Source: Mariniphaga sp041686935 (GTDB lineage Bacteria > Bacteroidota > Bacteroidia > Bacteroidales > Prolixibacteraceae). From it: 64,000 nt of DNA. Location: contig JAWLCW010000009.1 in the NCBI GenBank assembly GCA_041686935.1, positions 62,001 through 126,000 of the forward strand, read 5' to 3'. Shown piece by piece: positions 1 to 7,928 of this stretch (position 1 is the first letter of the stretch; the number at the start of each line of letters is the position of its first letter). The position numbers and the translations under genes are program-made. The notes beneath the pieces are model-generated. The model saw only the letters and a program-made list of their open reading frames with translations. It ran no database searches and was not told where the DNA came from.

Positions 1-1
1 T

Positions 2-691
2 GCCATTTTTGAACCAACCTGGGTTGAGTATGCAAAAGAACTGGAAAAAACCGGTGTTGATGGACTTGAGTTAAATCTTTATACTGTACCGGGGTATTTC
101 GAAGTTACCGGTCAGTCAATTGAAGAAAAACAGATTCAGGTTATTGAAGCAGTTAAACAGGCTGTAAACATTCCGGTAAGTGTAAAAATCAGTTTGTTTT
201 ATACTAACCCGCTCAATTTTATAAAAAAAGCAGATGAGGCCGGTGCAGATGCTTATGTGCTGTTTAACAGGTTTTTCCAGCCCGACGTTGACCTGGATAA
301 TCAGGAGTTTTATTTTCCATGGAATTTAAGTAACCGGAAAGACCATTTAATGGCACTTCGGTTTGCCGGTTTGTTATATGGTAACCTCGATGGAAGTATT
401 TGTGCCGGACGGGGAGTATATAATGCCAAAGATGTGATTAAACTGATTCTTGCAGGTGCCGATGCCGTTCAGGTGGTAAGTACGGTTTATAAAAACAAAC
501 CCGAAGTGGTTTCCGACATTTTAATGGATTTAAACCAGTGGATGGACGAGCATGAATTTAAATCGCTGAATGATTTCAAAGGAAAACTTTCCCGCAAAAA
601 CCTGAAAGACCCGTTTGTTTACCAGCGTGGTCAATATGTAGATATTATTATGAATTCGGAAGACGTTTTCAAAAAATATCCGATGGTATAA
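2..691 (+). CDS. Dihydroorotate dehydrogenase-like flavoprotein (5' partial)
   Basis: The reading frame is open from base 2, so the gene begins upstream of the window; a TTG at 194 is internal, because the residues before it (GVDGLELNLYTVPGY region) fit the same TIM barrel. The C-terminal signature GADAVQVVSTVYKN around bases 450-500 is the phosphate-binding end of the FMN barrel typical of class 1 dihydroorotate dehydrogenases and their relatives. The family oxidises dihydroorotate or related substrates with FMN. In Bacteroidota this longer-tailed paralog is usually distinct from the pyrimidine-pathway enzyme PyrD, so the substrate is uncertain. It is followed by a strong bidirectional terminator and a convergent gene. 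Confidence 0.85.
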   Translation, partial: AIFEPTWVEYAKELEKTGVDGLELNLYTVPGYFEVTGQSIEEKQIQVIEAVKQAVNIPVSVKISLFYTNPLNFIKKADEAGADAYVLFNRFFQPDVDLDNQEFYFPWNLSNRKDHLMALRFAGLLYGNLDGSICAGRGVYNAKDVIKLILAGADAVQVVSTVYKNKPEVVSDILMDLNQWMDEHEFKSLNDFKGKLSRKNLKDPFVYQRGQYVDIIMNSEDVFKKYPMV

Positions 692-710
692 ACTTATTTA
701 TAAAAAGCAT

Positions 711-744
711 AAAAGACAGGGGTTAAAATAATTCCTGTCTTTTT
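711..744. terminator. Bidirectional intrinsic terminator
   Basis: A perfect inverted repeat AAAAGACAGG (711-720) and CCTGTCTTTT (734-743) has A-rich and T-rich flanks on both sides. It lies between the convergent genes ending at 691 and 759 and can serve both. Confidence 0.85.
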
Positions 745-758
745 GTTTTCATTGAACC

Positions 759-1724
759 CTATACTTCCCAGGTAAAAGCATCCCTTATCATTTCCAGACT
801 TTTAGGTACAGCAGTCATGGGATCTTCATTGCCTTCAAACTCTACAGATACATAACCGCGGTAATTTACCTTTCTGAAGATTTCGGCTACTCGCGGATAG
901 TCAATATCCAGTGTGTACCATTTGCCACCTCCGAAATAAGTTTTGGCCTGAATGAGGAATGTTTTTGGCGCCATCATTTCCAACTGTTCGTACTGACGTT
1001 CCAGAAAATTTCCTGTATCGGATGTAATTTGCAGCCAGGGCGAATTAATATCATTTACAATGCGCAAAACACCTTCGGCGGTTCGTCCAAGTCCCCAGTG
1101 GTTTTCAAGGCCTAAAACAACACCACATTTTTCTGCTGTGGGAATACACTGTTTAATCGCGTCAATCACCCATTTGAATCCTTCGTCTTCTGAGTAGCCG
1201 TCCAAAACAGGTTCAATTCCTCTGTTCGCCATCAATTCATCAAAAGAGCCGCTGGTGCCCCACCGTCCTGTGTTTAACCGCATAGTAGGAATTCCCAGTT
1301 TATAGGCCAGCTCAATCTGATGAATGGTTTTTTCCACTTCAGATTGTCGTTTTTCCGGTTCGGGGAAAACAAAACCCTGGTGGGTTGAGAAGCCCATAAT
1401 ATCGAGTCCGGCATGAAAGGCCTGCCGTTTTAATTTTTGCAGGTAACTGTTCTCTTCCGACTGCATTTGCACCAGTAAAAATTCAATGCCGTCAAATCCC
1501 ATTTCAGCAGCTTTATCAATACAATCCTCAATAGGAGCGTTTTCTTTCGGACCATTAAACTGCCAGAATGAATAGGTGGAAACGCCGACAGGATTTCTTC
1601 TTGTTTTTTCTTTTTGAATTTGTTCGTTTTCCTGAGATGTTGCACATGAAGCTGTTAAACCTGCTCCGGCAAGCGCTATTGCAGAGCTGCGGATAAAATT
1701 TCTTCTGTTTGAATTTTCGGACAT
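759..1724 (-). CDS. Secreted sugar phosphate isomerase/epimerase-like protein (xylose isomerase-like TIM barrel)
   Basis: A 321-residue protein of the AP endonuclease family 2 / xylose-isomerase-like barrel. The N-terminus carries a twin-arginine-like SNRRNF followed by a hydrophobic stretch and a cysteine (LTASC), so it is probably exported and possibly lipidated. Barrel motifs include DGIEFLL near the first strands, VVLGLENH in the middle, TSDTGNF, and VSVEFEG near the end; these acidic and His residues are the usual metal ligands. I chose the ATG at 1724 rather than 1760, because 1760 lies inside a good -7 promoter box and would put the export signal 12 residues in. Substrate unknown; related exported proteins are often sugar epimerases or isomerases of uncharacterised specificity. 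Confidence 0.8.
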   Translation of the reverse strand: MSENSNRRNFIRSSAIALAGAGLTASCATSQENEQIQKEKTRRNPVGVSTYSFWQFNGPKENAPIEDCIDKAAEMGFDGIEFLLVQMQSEENSYLQKLKRQAFHAGLDIMGFSTHQGFVFPEPEKRQSEVEKTIHQIELAYKLGIPTMRLNTGRWGTSGSFDELMANRGIEPVLDGYSEDEGFKWVIDAIKQCIPTAEKCGVVLGLENHWGLGRTAEGVLRIVNDINSPWLQITSDTGNFLERQYEQLEMMAPKTFLIQAKTYFGGGKWYTLDIDYPRVAEIFRKVNYRGYVSVEFEGNEDPMTAVPKSLEMIRDAFTWEV

Positions 1725-1757
1725 ATTTAAAAGATTTTTGCCGATTACTATTGGTTG

Positions 1758-1765
1758 CAAAGATA
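1758..1765 (-). promoter_or_regulatory. -7 box of the TIM-barrel gene
   Basis: On the minus strand this reads TATCTTTG, a full match to the Bacteroidota TAnnTTTG box, about 33 bases upstream of the chosen ATG at 1724. No clean TTTG -33 box is seen at 19-21 bp. Confidence 0.45.
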
Positions 1766-1808
1766 GCCTAAAATTCAGGAATTAATCCACAAGAAGACAG
1801 ACACAAAT

Positions 1809-2513
1809 TTATATCCATTTTGAAATTTCCTGTTTTATACATTTCAGTAAATCTAAACTGAGATGCCCTGAATAAATCCGCAGCATTTCTTCCACGCGAC
1901 CGTCAACAATAAGTCCTCCCGTTGCTGCATCAAAAAACATACATTCACTGTTGTTTTTTACAGTTTCCATCAATTCAATAAATTCGGGAAATTCGAATCG
2001 TTTTGGCACAATAATGTACCCTTCATTTTTATCATCATTATCGAGGTATAATCCCTCATCAATCCTGGTAAGACTGAAACATTTGGTTACTGTCAGAAGC
2101 GCTTCTTTTTCAAAAGCAACTTTACGTGCAAAATTTACCCCAAGCCTGACATAACACTCCTGCAACATTTTTATGTGTTGGTAATCAGGAAAATTTTTAA
2201 TCCGGATTGCAGGAACTCTGTTGTTTCGAAACAGAAATACTGCACTGGCAACATTAACCTTGTTTTTGGCGCAAATATCAATGTTTTGGGTAAACCGGAG
2301 CGTTTCCTCCAGTGTAAAATATCTTTCAGTAAAAAGAAATAACGAGTTTGGCTGAGGTTTATCAGGAGTTTTTCCATAATAATTTGAATATGGCTGATTG
2401 GCTTCAACTACTATCGTGTGTTTCATGATATTGCTGGAAATTTTTGCCAGTGACTCTTTTTTTGTTATGGAGCCGCAAACTTTAAGTTTTTTTTTCGGTT
2501 TCATGGCATTCAT
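1809..2513 (-). CDS. Hypothetical protein, 234 aa
   Basis: I do not recognise a family. The protein is soluble, has no signal peptide or membrane segment, and mixes Lys/Glu-rich helices with beta segments such as GYIIVPKRFEFPEFI and a C-terminal MFFDAATGGLIVDGR hairpin. The first 30 residues are very lysine-rich (KPKKKLK), so translation may really start at the internal Met before KHTIVVEANQPYSN, at about 2423. It stands alone between two transcription units on a minus-strand stretch, with a 229-bp intergenic region upstream that it shares with the divergent M28 peptidase gene. Confidence 0.6.
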   Translation of the reverse strand: MNAMKPKKKLKVCGSITKKESLAKISSNIMKHTIVVEANQPYSNYYGKTPDKPQPNSLFLFTERYFTLEETLRFTQNIDICAKNKVNVASAVFLFRNNRVPAIRIKNFPDYQHIKMLQECYVRLGVNFARKVAFEKEALLTVTKCFSLTRIDEGLYLDNDDKNEGYIIVPKRFEFPEFIELMETVKNNSECMFFDAATGGLIVDGRVEEMLRIYSGHLSLDLLKCIKQEISKWI

Positions 2514-2742
2514 TTTTTAACGAACAAAAGTTATTTGATTCTACTTATTGTTTACAAAAAAGTTACGGTAAATATTCATTGAAAAATATGTTGTTGGAAA
2601 GGTTAATTTTTTATGAGGAACAACTCAATTTTTTCCATGAGGTTAAACGGTTTGGTTATAAGTTTAAAAGATATTTGTATAATTATGCCTTCATTTTGAA
2701 TGACAGTTTAAAATATTAATTAACGATTTAAAAAATATATAA

Positions 2743-4416
2743 ATGATTTCTAATAAATACTTTTTGATTTTTTCCGGTCTGTTTTTTTCCTTTCTTTTGA
2801 TTCAGGCACAAACTCCGGCAGAAAAAGGCCTTGAAGCAATCACCGAATCTGCAGTAAAAGGACAATTGGAGTTTCTGGCTTCTGACTGGACTGAAGGCAG
2901 GGAAGTAGGAACGAGAGGAGCATACATGGCAGCCGATTACATTACTTCAATATTCAAGATTTATGGCATCGAACCTTTCGGTGATGTAGAATTTAATGTT
3001 CCTACCCGCAGGGAAAGGATGGAAGGAAAACAAATAACTTCAGAAAGGTCTTTTTTTCAAAATTTTAGCCTGTTGAAATATACAATTGGCGATGAACAAT
3101 TGCTTTCGGTGGTTTCAGTTGGAGACAGGACAGAAAATGCTGTGGATTTTAATTATAAGTCCGATTTTGATGTAAATCCGGGGACGGTTGGCCGTTCAGG
3201 AAAAGCTCCGTTGGTTTTTGCAGGTTACGGTTTCCGGGATGAAAAAGGAGACTACGATGATATTAAAAAACTGGATTTAAAAGGAAAGGTTGCTGTAATT
3301 CTGTCCGGATTTCCCGGACATAAAGATTCTTCGTCGGCAGCATACGATAAGTTTGCACCGGTTGGAAGGTATGCCCAATATTACCTGGAACGCAATAAAA
3401 TTGACCATTTAGGCAAAGCAGGAGTTATTGGAGTGATACAGGTGCGTCTGGATGGCGATCCGTCACTGGTATGGGCACAAAATCAGATTTACCCGGTTAA
3501 AGGTGATTATTTCGAAGCTGATGAACCATTTCCTACATATTATGATTCTCGTATGACTTTACCCGGCGACACGCTTCGATCAGATGTTCCTGTTTTTACC
3601 GTTTCAACACGTTTGGCCAATGAAATAATTGCCGGTACAGGAATCAGTTTCGAAGCGTTTGAGAAAACGGCAGCCGAAAAAATGCAGCCGGCTTCCGCAG
3701 TTTTACCTGGTAAAATGGTTTCATTTAAAACCACAGTGAATTCGCAGATTGTAAAAGCCAGGAATGTTTTGGGAACGATTGAAGGCGAAAAAAAGGATGA
3801 ATTTATTGTGGTGGGTGCACACTACGACCATGTGGGAAAATACAATGGCTGGATTTGGAACGGAGCAGATGACAATGGGTCGGGAACGGTTGGAATGATG
3901 ACCATTGCAAAAGCTTTTAAAGCAACCGGAAAGAAACCCGAAAAAACGATAATTTTCGCTGCATGGACGGGCGAAGAGAAGGGATTGTGGGGTTCGCGCT
4001 ATTTTGTTCGCGAAGCTATGAAGAGCAATATGAATATAGTACTTAATCTGAACTATGACATGATTGCCCGCGATGCGGAAGGTGACACCAATAAAAATAA
4101 AGCTTCAATGACCTATACAAAAGCCAATGCTGGAATCGAAGAACTAACCAGAAAGCATATTGAAGATTATGAGATTAATCTGGATTTATCATACCGTGCA
4201 GCCGAAAGACCATCGGGTGGGAGTGACCACGCCCCGTTTGCCCAGGAAGGTATTCCGATTTTTTACTTTATGGCAGCTATGCATCCCGATTACCATTTAC
4301 CATCAGATGAGTTGGATAAGATAAACTGGGGAAAGATGGTGAACATTATAAAACTTGGGTTTTTGAATACCTGGGAGTTTTCCAACAGCGATGAGTATCT
4401 TTTGCCACGGGAATAA
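2743..4416 (+). CDS. Secreted M28 family metallo-aminopeptidase with PA-type insert
   Basis: 557 residues with a clear signal peptide ending around QAQ at residue 23. The C-terminal half is an M28 zinc peptidase: di-zinc ligands H360 (HYDHVG), D377 (GADDNGSG), E411/E412 (TGEEKG), D439 (NYDMIARD) and H496 (SDHAPF) are all present, so it should be catalytically competent. The region at about 140-330 looks like a PA domain inserted before the catalytic core, which usually shapes substrate access. The family removes N-terminal residues from peptides. It is probably periplasmic or secreted; there is no lipobox and no obvious T9SS tail. Transcribed alone, divergent from the unknown gene at 1809-2513. 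Confidence 0.88.
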   Translation: MISNKYFLIFSGLFFSFLLIQAQTPAEKGLEAITESAVKGQLEFLASDWTEGREVGTRGAYMAADYITSIFKIYGIEPFGDVEFNVPTRRERMEGKQITSERSFFQNFSLLKYTIGDEQLLSVVSVGDRTENAVDFNYKSDFDVNPGTVGRSGKAPLVFAGYGFRDEKGDYDDIKKLDLKGKVAVILSGFPGHKDSSSAAYDKFAPVGRYAQYYLERNKIDHLGKAGVIGVIQVRLDGDPSLVWAQNQIYPVKGDYFEADEPFPTYYDSRMTLPGDTLRSDVPVFTVSTRLANEIIAGTGISFEAFEKTAAEKMQPASAVLPGKMVSFKTTVNSQIVKARNVLGTIEGEKKDEFIVVGAHYDHVGKYNGWIWNGADDNGSGTVGMMTIAKAFKATGKKPEKTIIFAAWTGEEKGLWGSRYFVREAMKSNMNIVLNLNYDMIARDAEGDTNKNKASMTYTKANAGIEELTRKHIEDYEINLDLSYRAAERPSGGSDHAPFAQEGIPIFYFMAAMHPDYHLPSDELDKINWGKMVNIIKLGFLNTWEFSNSDEYLLPRE

Positions 4417-4505
4417 CCTGAAAATTTTGAAAATTAAATCAAACGCTGTTTATCTCACTTATAAATAAAGTGTATAAACCGGGTGAATTCGTGCTAGCCA
4501 AATGC

Positions 4506-4513
4506 TATCTTTG
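4506..4513 (+). promoter_or_regulatory. -7 box of the M48 protease gene
   Basis: TATCTTTG is an exact TAnnTTTG match 20 bases upstream of the ATG at 4534. The -33 position has no TTTG, so only half the promoter consensus is visible. Confidence 0.45.
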
Positions 4514-4533
4514 TAAGTTTTTAAAAATAACAC

Positions 4534-5772
4534 ATGCACGTAATTATATTTTGGATTATTATAGCTATTCTCGTTCTCGATTTTCTTTTTGAAAATTACC
4601 TGGAATATTTGAATACCAAACGGATGGGTGTCAAACTTCCCAATGAATTAAAGGGAATTTACGACGAGGAAAAATATGCTAAACAGCAGGCTTATCAGAA
4701 GGAAAATCACCGGTTTGGAATGATTACCGGAACTTTTAGTTTTTTGGTTATACTCGCCATGTTTGCCTTTTACGGTTTTGCTTTTGTTGACAGCATCGCC
4801 TGGAATATTGCCTCTCATGCCATTCTGGCGGCTCTTCTATTTTTTGGTATCATCATGTTCGCATCCGATATCATCAACATTCCTTTTTCGGTTTACGACA
4901 CATTTGTGATTGAAGAAAAGTACGGTTTCAACAAAACCACACCCAAAACCTTTATGCTCGACCAGGTGAAAGGCTGGCTGTTGGGAGCCATTATCGGCGG
5001 AGGATTGCTGGCGCTTATTATTTTTATTTACCAGAAAACTCAGAACATGTTCTGGATTTACGCCTGGGCAGTTGTGGCTGCATTCAGCATTTTTATGGCC
5101 ATGTTCTATTCCAACCTCATTGTGCCGTTGTTTAACAAACAAACACCGCTGGAAGAGGGCGAACTGCGCACTGCCATTCAGCAATTTTCAGAAAAGGTAG
5201 GATTTAAACTCGACAATATTTTTGTGATTAACGGTTCCAAACGCTCCACAAAAGCCAATGCCTATTTTACCGGGCTCGGTGCAAAAAAGCGGATTGTGCT
5301 GTATGACACGCTGATTGAAGAAATGGAAAACGATGAAATTGTAGCGGTGCTGGCCCACGAAATCGGCCATTATAAAAAGAAACACGTAACACAAGGGTTG
5401 TTCATTTCGCTGATACAAACTGGGATTGTACTGTTTATCTTCTCACTGTTAATTGATAGTCCGCATCTGAGCAAGGCACTCGGAGTAGAAGAACCAAACT
5501 TCCATATCGGGTTGATTGCTTTCGGGATTTTATACTCGCCGGTATCGTTCGTTTTAGGGATTTTTATGAATATGCTTTCCCGGAAAAACGAATACCAGGC
5601 AGATGCGTTTGCCGCACAAAATTTTAAACCGGAGCCACTCGCCTCGGCCCTGAAAAAACTTTCGCAAAAGAACCTGAGCAACCTGACTCCGCATCCACGG
5701 TACGTTTTTTTCAACTATTCGCATCCTCCATTGTTGGAACGTTTGAAGCATTTAAAGAAATTTGAAGATTGA
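4534..5772 (+). CDS. M48 family membrane metalloprotease (CAAX protease 1 / Ste24-like)
   Basis: 412 residues with several hydrophobic segments: the N-terminal helix, pairs at about 70-110 and 145-190, and two after the active site. The zinc site is HEIGH, with H275, E276 and H279, and the third ligand E353 lies in NEYQADAFA. The order of domains (N-terminal Peptidase_M48_N, then M48) and the length match Ste24/CAAX prenyl protease 1 homologs. In bacteria, which lack the yeast a-factor substrate, the role is probably membrane-protein quality control. It is transcribed from its own promoter; cinA follows 91 bases later. Confidence 0.9.
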   Translation: MHVIIFWIIIAILVLDFLFENYLEYLNTKRMGVKLPNELKGIYDEEKYAKQQAYQKENHRFGMITGTFSFLVILAMFAFYGFAFVDSIAWNIASHAILAALLFFGIIMFASDIINIPFSVYDTFVIEEKYGFNKTTPKTFMLDQVKGWLLGAIIGGGLLALIIFIYQKTQNMFWIYAWAVVAAFSIFMAMFYSNLIVPLFNKQTPLEEGELRTAIQQFSEKVGFKLDNIFVINGSKRSTKANAYFTGLGAKKRIVLYDTLIEEMENDEIVAVLAHEIGHYKKKHVTQGLFISLIQTGIVLFIFSLLIDSPHLSKALGVEEPNFHIGLIAFGILYSPVSFVLGIFMNMLSRKNEYQADAFAAQNFKPEPLASALKKLSQKNLSNLTPHPRYVFFNYSHPPLLERLKHLKKFED

Positions 5773-5863
5773 CCGTTAATGTCAATAATGAAAAGGGTTA
5801 CTTGTGTTTTATTTCATTTTTCTTAGTCTTGTGTCTCATAGTCTAATGTCTTGATACTAAAAT

Positions 5864-7117
5864 ATGAAAGCAGAAATTATTACCATAGGCGATGAAATCC
5901 TTATCGGACAGATAATCGATACCAATTCAGCCTGGATTGCCGAACAATTTAATCTGAGTGGAATTGAAATTTATCAAATTACCTCGGTTCACGACGATGC
6001 CAAACATATTAAAGAAGCGTTAAAAAATGCAGAAGGAAAGGTGGATTTGGTCATTCTGACAGGCGGACTTGGACCTACCAAAGACGATATTACCAAACAC
6101 GTGCTCTGCGAATATTTCAATACGAAAATGGTGTTTCACGAGCCTACATTTGAACACATCAAACAGCGGTTTAAAAACCGAAACATCGATTTGAACAGGT
6201 TGAACCGCGACCAGGCATTGGTTCCCGGGGCATGTACAGTTTTGCCCAACAAAGCCGGTACTGCACCGGGCATGTGGTTCGAAAAAAACGATACCATTTT
6301 TGTTTCTGTGCCCGGGGTTCCGTTCGAAATGAAGTATCTTGTGGAACATGAAATACTTCCCAGACTGCAAAACAACGGGAAGACCAAAGCCATTTTTCAC
6401 AAAACGGTTCAAACGCAGGGACTGCCAGAGTCGATGCTGGCCCAACGCATTGAAAACTGGGAAACCTCGCTGCCCAAAAACATTAAGCTGGCTTATCTTC
6501 CCAATCCCATATCGGTGAGGTTGCGGCTATCAGCCATTGGAAGTGATTTAAATGAATTGAAAGAACAGGTTGAGGATGAAATCGAACGCCTGAAGCAACT
6601 CATTCCCGACCATATTTTTGGTTTCGATAACGAAACTTTGGCTGAGGTGATTGGAAGAATGTTGCTGGGAAAAGGACAAACGCTTGCCGTTGCTGAAAGT
6701 TGTACGGGTGGTTACATCTCGCATCTCATTACATCGGTTCCCGGAAGTTCGGGCTGGTACAAAGGAGGAATAACAGCCTATTCCAACGAAATAAAACAGA
6801 ATCTGCTCGGTGTTTCAGCAGAATTGCTGGAAAAGCACGGCGCTGTCAGCGAGCAGGTGGTGCGCGAAATGGCAGCAGGCGCCCGCAAAAAACTGAACGC
6901 CGATTTTGCCGTTGCAACATCAGGTATTGCCGGTCCAGCCGGCGGAACCGAAGTAAAACCGGTGGGTACGGTATGGATTGCCGTGGCCGGACCGGACAAA
7001 ACCGTGGCAGAAAAATATGTATTTGGCGACAACCGCGAACGAAATATTATTCGTTCGAGCCAAACAGCGCTGCAGTCATTAAGGAAGAGCATTCTGAATT
7101 TTCATCAAACAAATTAA
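5864..7117 (+). CDS. cinA: CinA-family protein (nicotinamide-nucleotide amidase / competence-damage inducible)
   Basis: 417 residues, the normal full length. Residues 1-170 form the MoCF-like domain (GDEILIGQIIDTNS start, GGLGPTKDD loop), and residues about 255-410 form the CinA C-terminal amidase domain, with AESCTGG, SSGWYKGG, TSGIAGPAGG and KPVGTVWIAV. The C-terminal domain deamidates nicotinamide mononucleotide in pyridine-nucleotide recycling; the N-terminal domain is associated with ADP-ribose hydrolysis in some homologs. Cytoplasmic. No frame disruption is seen. Confidence 0.92.
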   Translation: MKAEIITIGDEILIGQIIDTNSAWIAEQFNLSGIEIYQITSVHDDAKHIKEALKNAEGKVDLVILTGGLGPTKDDITKHVLCEYFNTKMVFHEPTFEHIKQRFKNRNIDLNRLNRDQALVPGACTVLPNKAGTAPGMWFEKNDTIFVSVPGVPFEMKYLVEHEILPRLQNNGKTKAIFHKTVQTQGLPESMLAQRIENWETSLPKNIKLAYLPNPISVRLRLSAIGSDLNELKEQVEDEIERLKQLIPDHIFGFDNETLAEVIGRMLLGKGQTLAVAESCTGGYISHLITSVPGSSGWYKGGITAYSNEIKQNLLGVSAELLEKHGAVSEQVVREMAAGARKKLNADFAVATSGIAGPAGGTEVKPVGTVWIAVAGPDKTVAEKYVFGDNRERNIIRSSQTALQSLRKSILNFHQTN

Positions 7118-7135
7118 GATAGCTTCTAAATTCAT

Positions 7136-7166
7136 TTTGAATAACGTAACGAATTCGTTACATTTG
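7136..7166 (+). promoter_or_regulatory. Promoter of the higBA-like pair
   Basis: TTTG (7136-7139), a 19-base spacer, then TACATTTG (7159-7166): a full match to the Bacteroidota -33/-7 consensus. The -7 box ends only four bases before the ATG at 7171, so the transcript would be nearly leaderless. Confidence 0.6.
7146..7161. promoter_or_regulatory. Perfect 16-bp palindrome, candidate HigA operator
   Basis: GTAACGAATTCGTTAC is a perfect inverted repeat sitting between the -33 and -7 boxes. Antitoxins of HigA type commonly bind such a palindrome and repress their own operon, so this is the expected place for autoregulation. Confidence 0.6.
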
Positions 7167-7170
7167 CAAG

Positions 7171-7514
7171 ATGAGGGAAATTGACATTACAGAAAAATGT
7201 TTAGATTTCATAGATGATCAGGGGTAAAGGGTATCTGATAAATTTTTTCAACTTATTGAAATCATAGGAGAAGTAAAAATTGTACATACGAACTTTGTAA
7301 AAAAGTTAAAAAATCAAGATTCTATGAACTTCGAATTAAAGCAGGAAACGAATATAGGGTGCTGATTTTTGCCATTGACCATTTAAATTTTTCTGAATGT
7401 ACAAAAGCTGTTTGTCTGAATGGATTTAAAAAAAAATCGAATAAAGATTTCCTCAAGGCAATTAGGGAAGCAGAAAAAAATTTAGCTGAGTATTTAAAAA
7501 ACAATGAATTATGA
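7171..7514 (+). pseudogene. HigB/RelE-like toxin, inactivated
   Basis: The frame starting MREIDITEKCLDFIDDQG is stopped by TAA at 7225-7227; continuing in the same frame gives RVSDKFFQLIEIIGEVKIV, as expected of a Gp49/HigB-like RelE-superfamily toxin. A -1 frameshift near 7305-7317, in a run of A, is needed to join the rest, which reads FYELRIKAGNEYRVLIF and ends at TGA 7512-7514. That stop overlaps the ATG of the antitoxin gene (ATGA). One point mutation (GAA to TAA) plus one lost base would explain the damage. Sequencing error in the A-run could account for the frameshift but hardly for the stop as well. Confidence 0.75.
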
Positions 7515-7792
7515 AAACAATAAGAGCAAAAGACTTACTTGAAGAACGATATGGAAAGAAAGGTTCAAGAAGCAGGGGAAAATTCCGTGAAGAAGCTTGT
7601 TCATATTATTTTGGAGAAATCATTAGGAATCGACGAAAAGAAATGAAAATGAGTCAGGAGAAATTGGCTGAGGCTGTTGGAAAAAAGCGTCCCTATATTT
7701 CACGGATTGAGAATGGTGAAGATGTTAAAATTTCTAACCTTCTATTGGTTGCTGATGCGCTTGATTTATCAGTACAATTGACAGAAAGATAA
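7511..7792 (+). CDS. XRE-family antitoxin, HigA-like
   Basis: 93 residues. The helix-turn-helix runs from about 40 to 88 (MSQEKLAEAVGKKRPYISR, then IENGEDVKISNLLLVADAL), typical of HigA/XRE repressors. Its start overlaps the stop of the broken toxin by four bases, as in translationally coupled toxin-antitoxin pairs with toxin first. It is intact although the toxin is not, and probably still binds the palindrome at 7146-7161. It could also be a solitary regulator. Confidence 0.8.
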   Translation: MKTIRAKDLLEERYGKKGSRSRGKFREEACSYYFGEIIRNRRKEMKMSQEKLAEAVGKKRPYISRIENGEDVKISNLLLVADALDLSVQLTER

Positions 7793-7864
7793 AACGTATT
7801 CAAGTTCAACTATTTTATTATCACTCTTTAACACTTATCTCCTCCAAAATCAACCGGTTTTACT

Positions 7865-7872
7865 TAATTTTG
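7865..7872 (+). promoter_or_regulatory. -7 box of the AsmA-family gene
   Basis: TAATTTTG matches TAnnTTTG about 57 bases before the chosen ATG at 7929. No -33 TTTG is found at the right spacing, so this is a weak prediction. Confidence 0.3.
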
Positions 7873-7928
7873 AAACATGGCATCATTTTAGATGATTGTC
7901 AGCGTCTAATTGTAAACACGAAAAGAAC

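Noticed and set aside
1725..1760. Upstream start of the TIM-barrel gene at 1760
   Set aside because: This codon lies within the predicted -7 box and would place the export signal internally; 1724 is preferred.
6700..7122. 140-residue frame inside cinA
   Set aside because: It is a shifted reading of the CinA amidase domain, rich in Arg and Cys as expected of a shadow frame.
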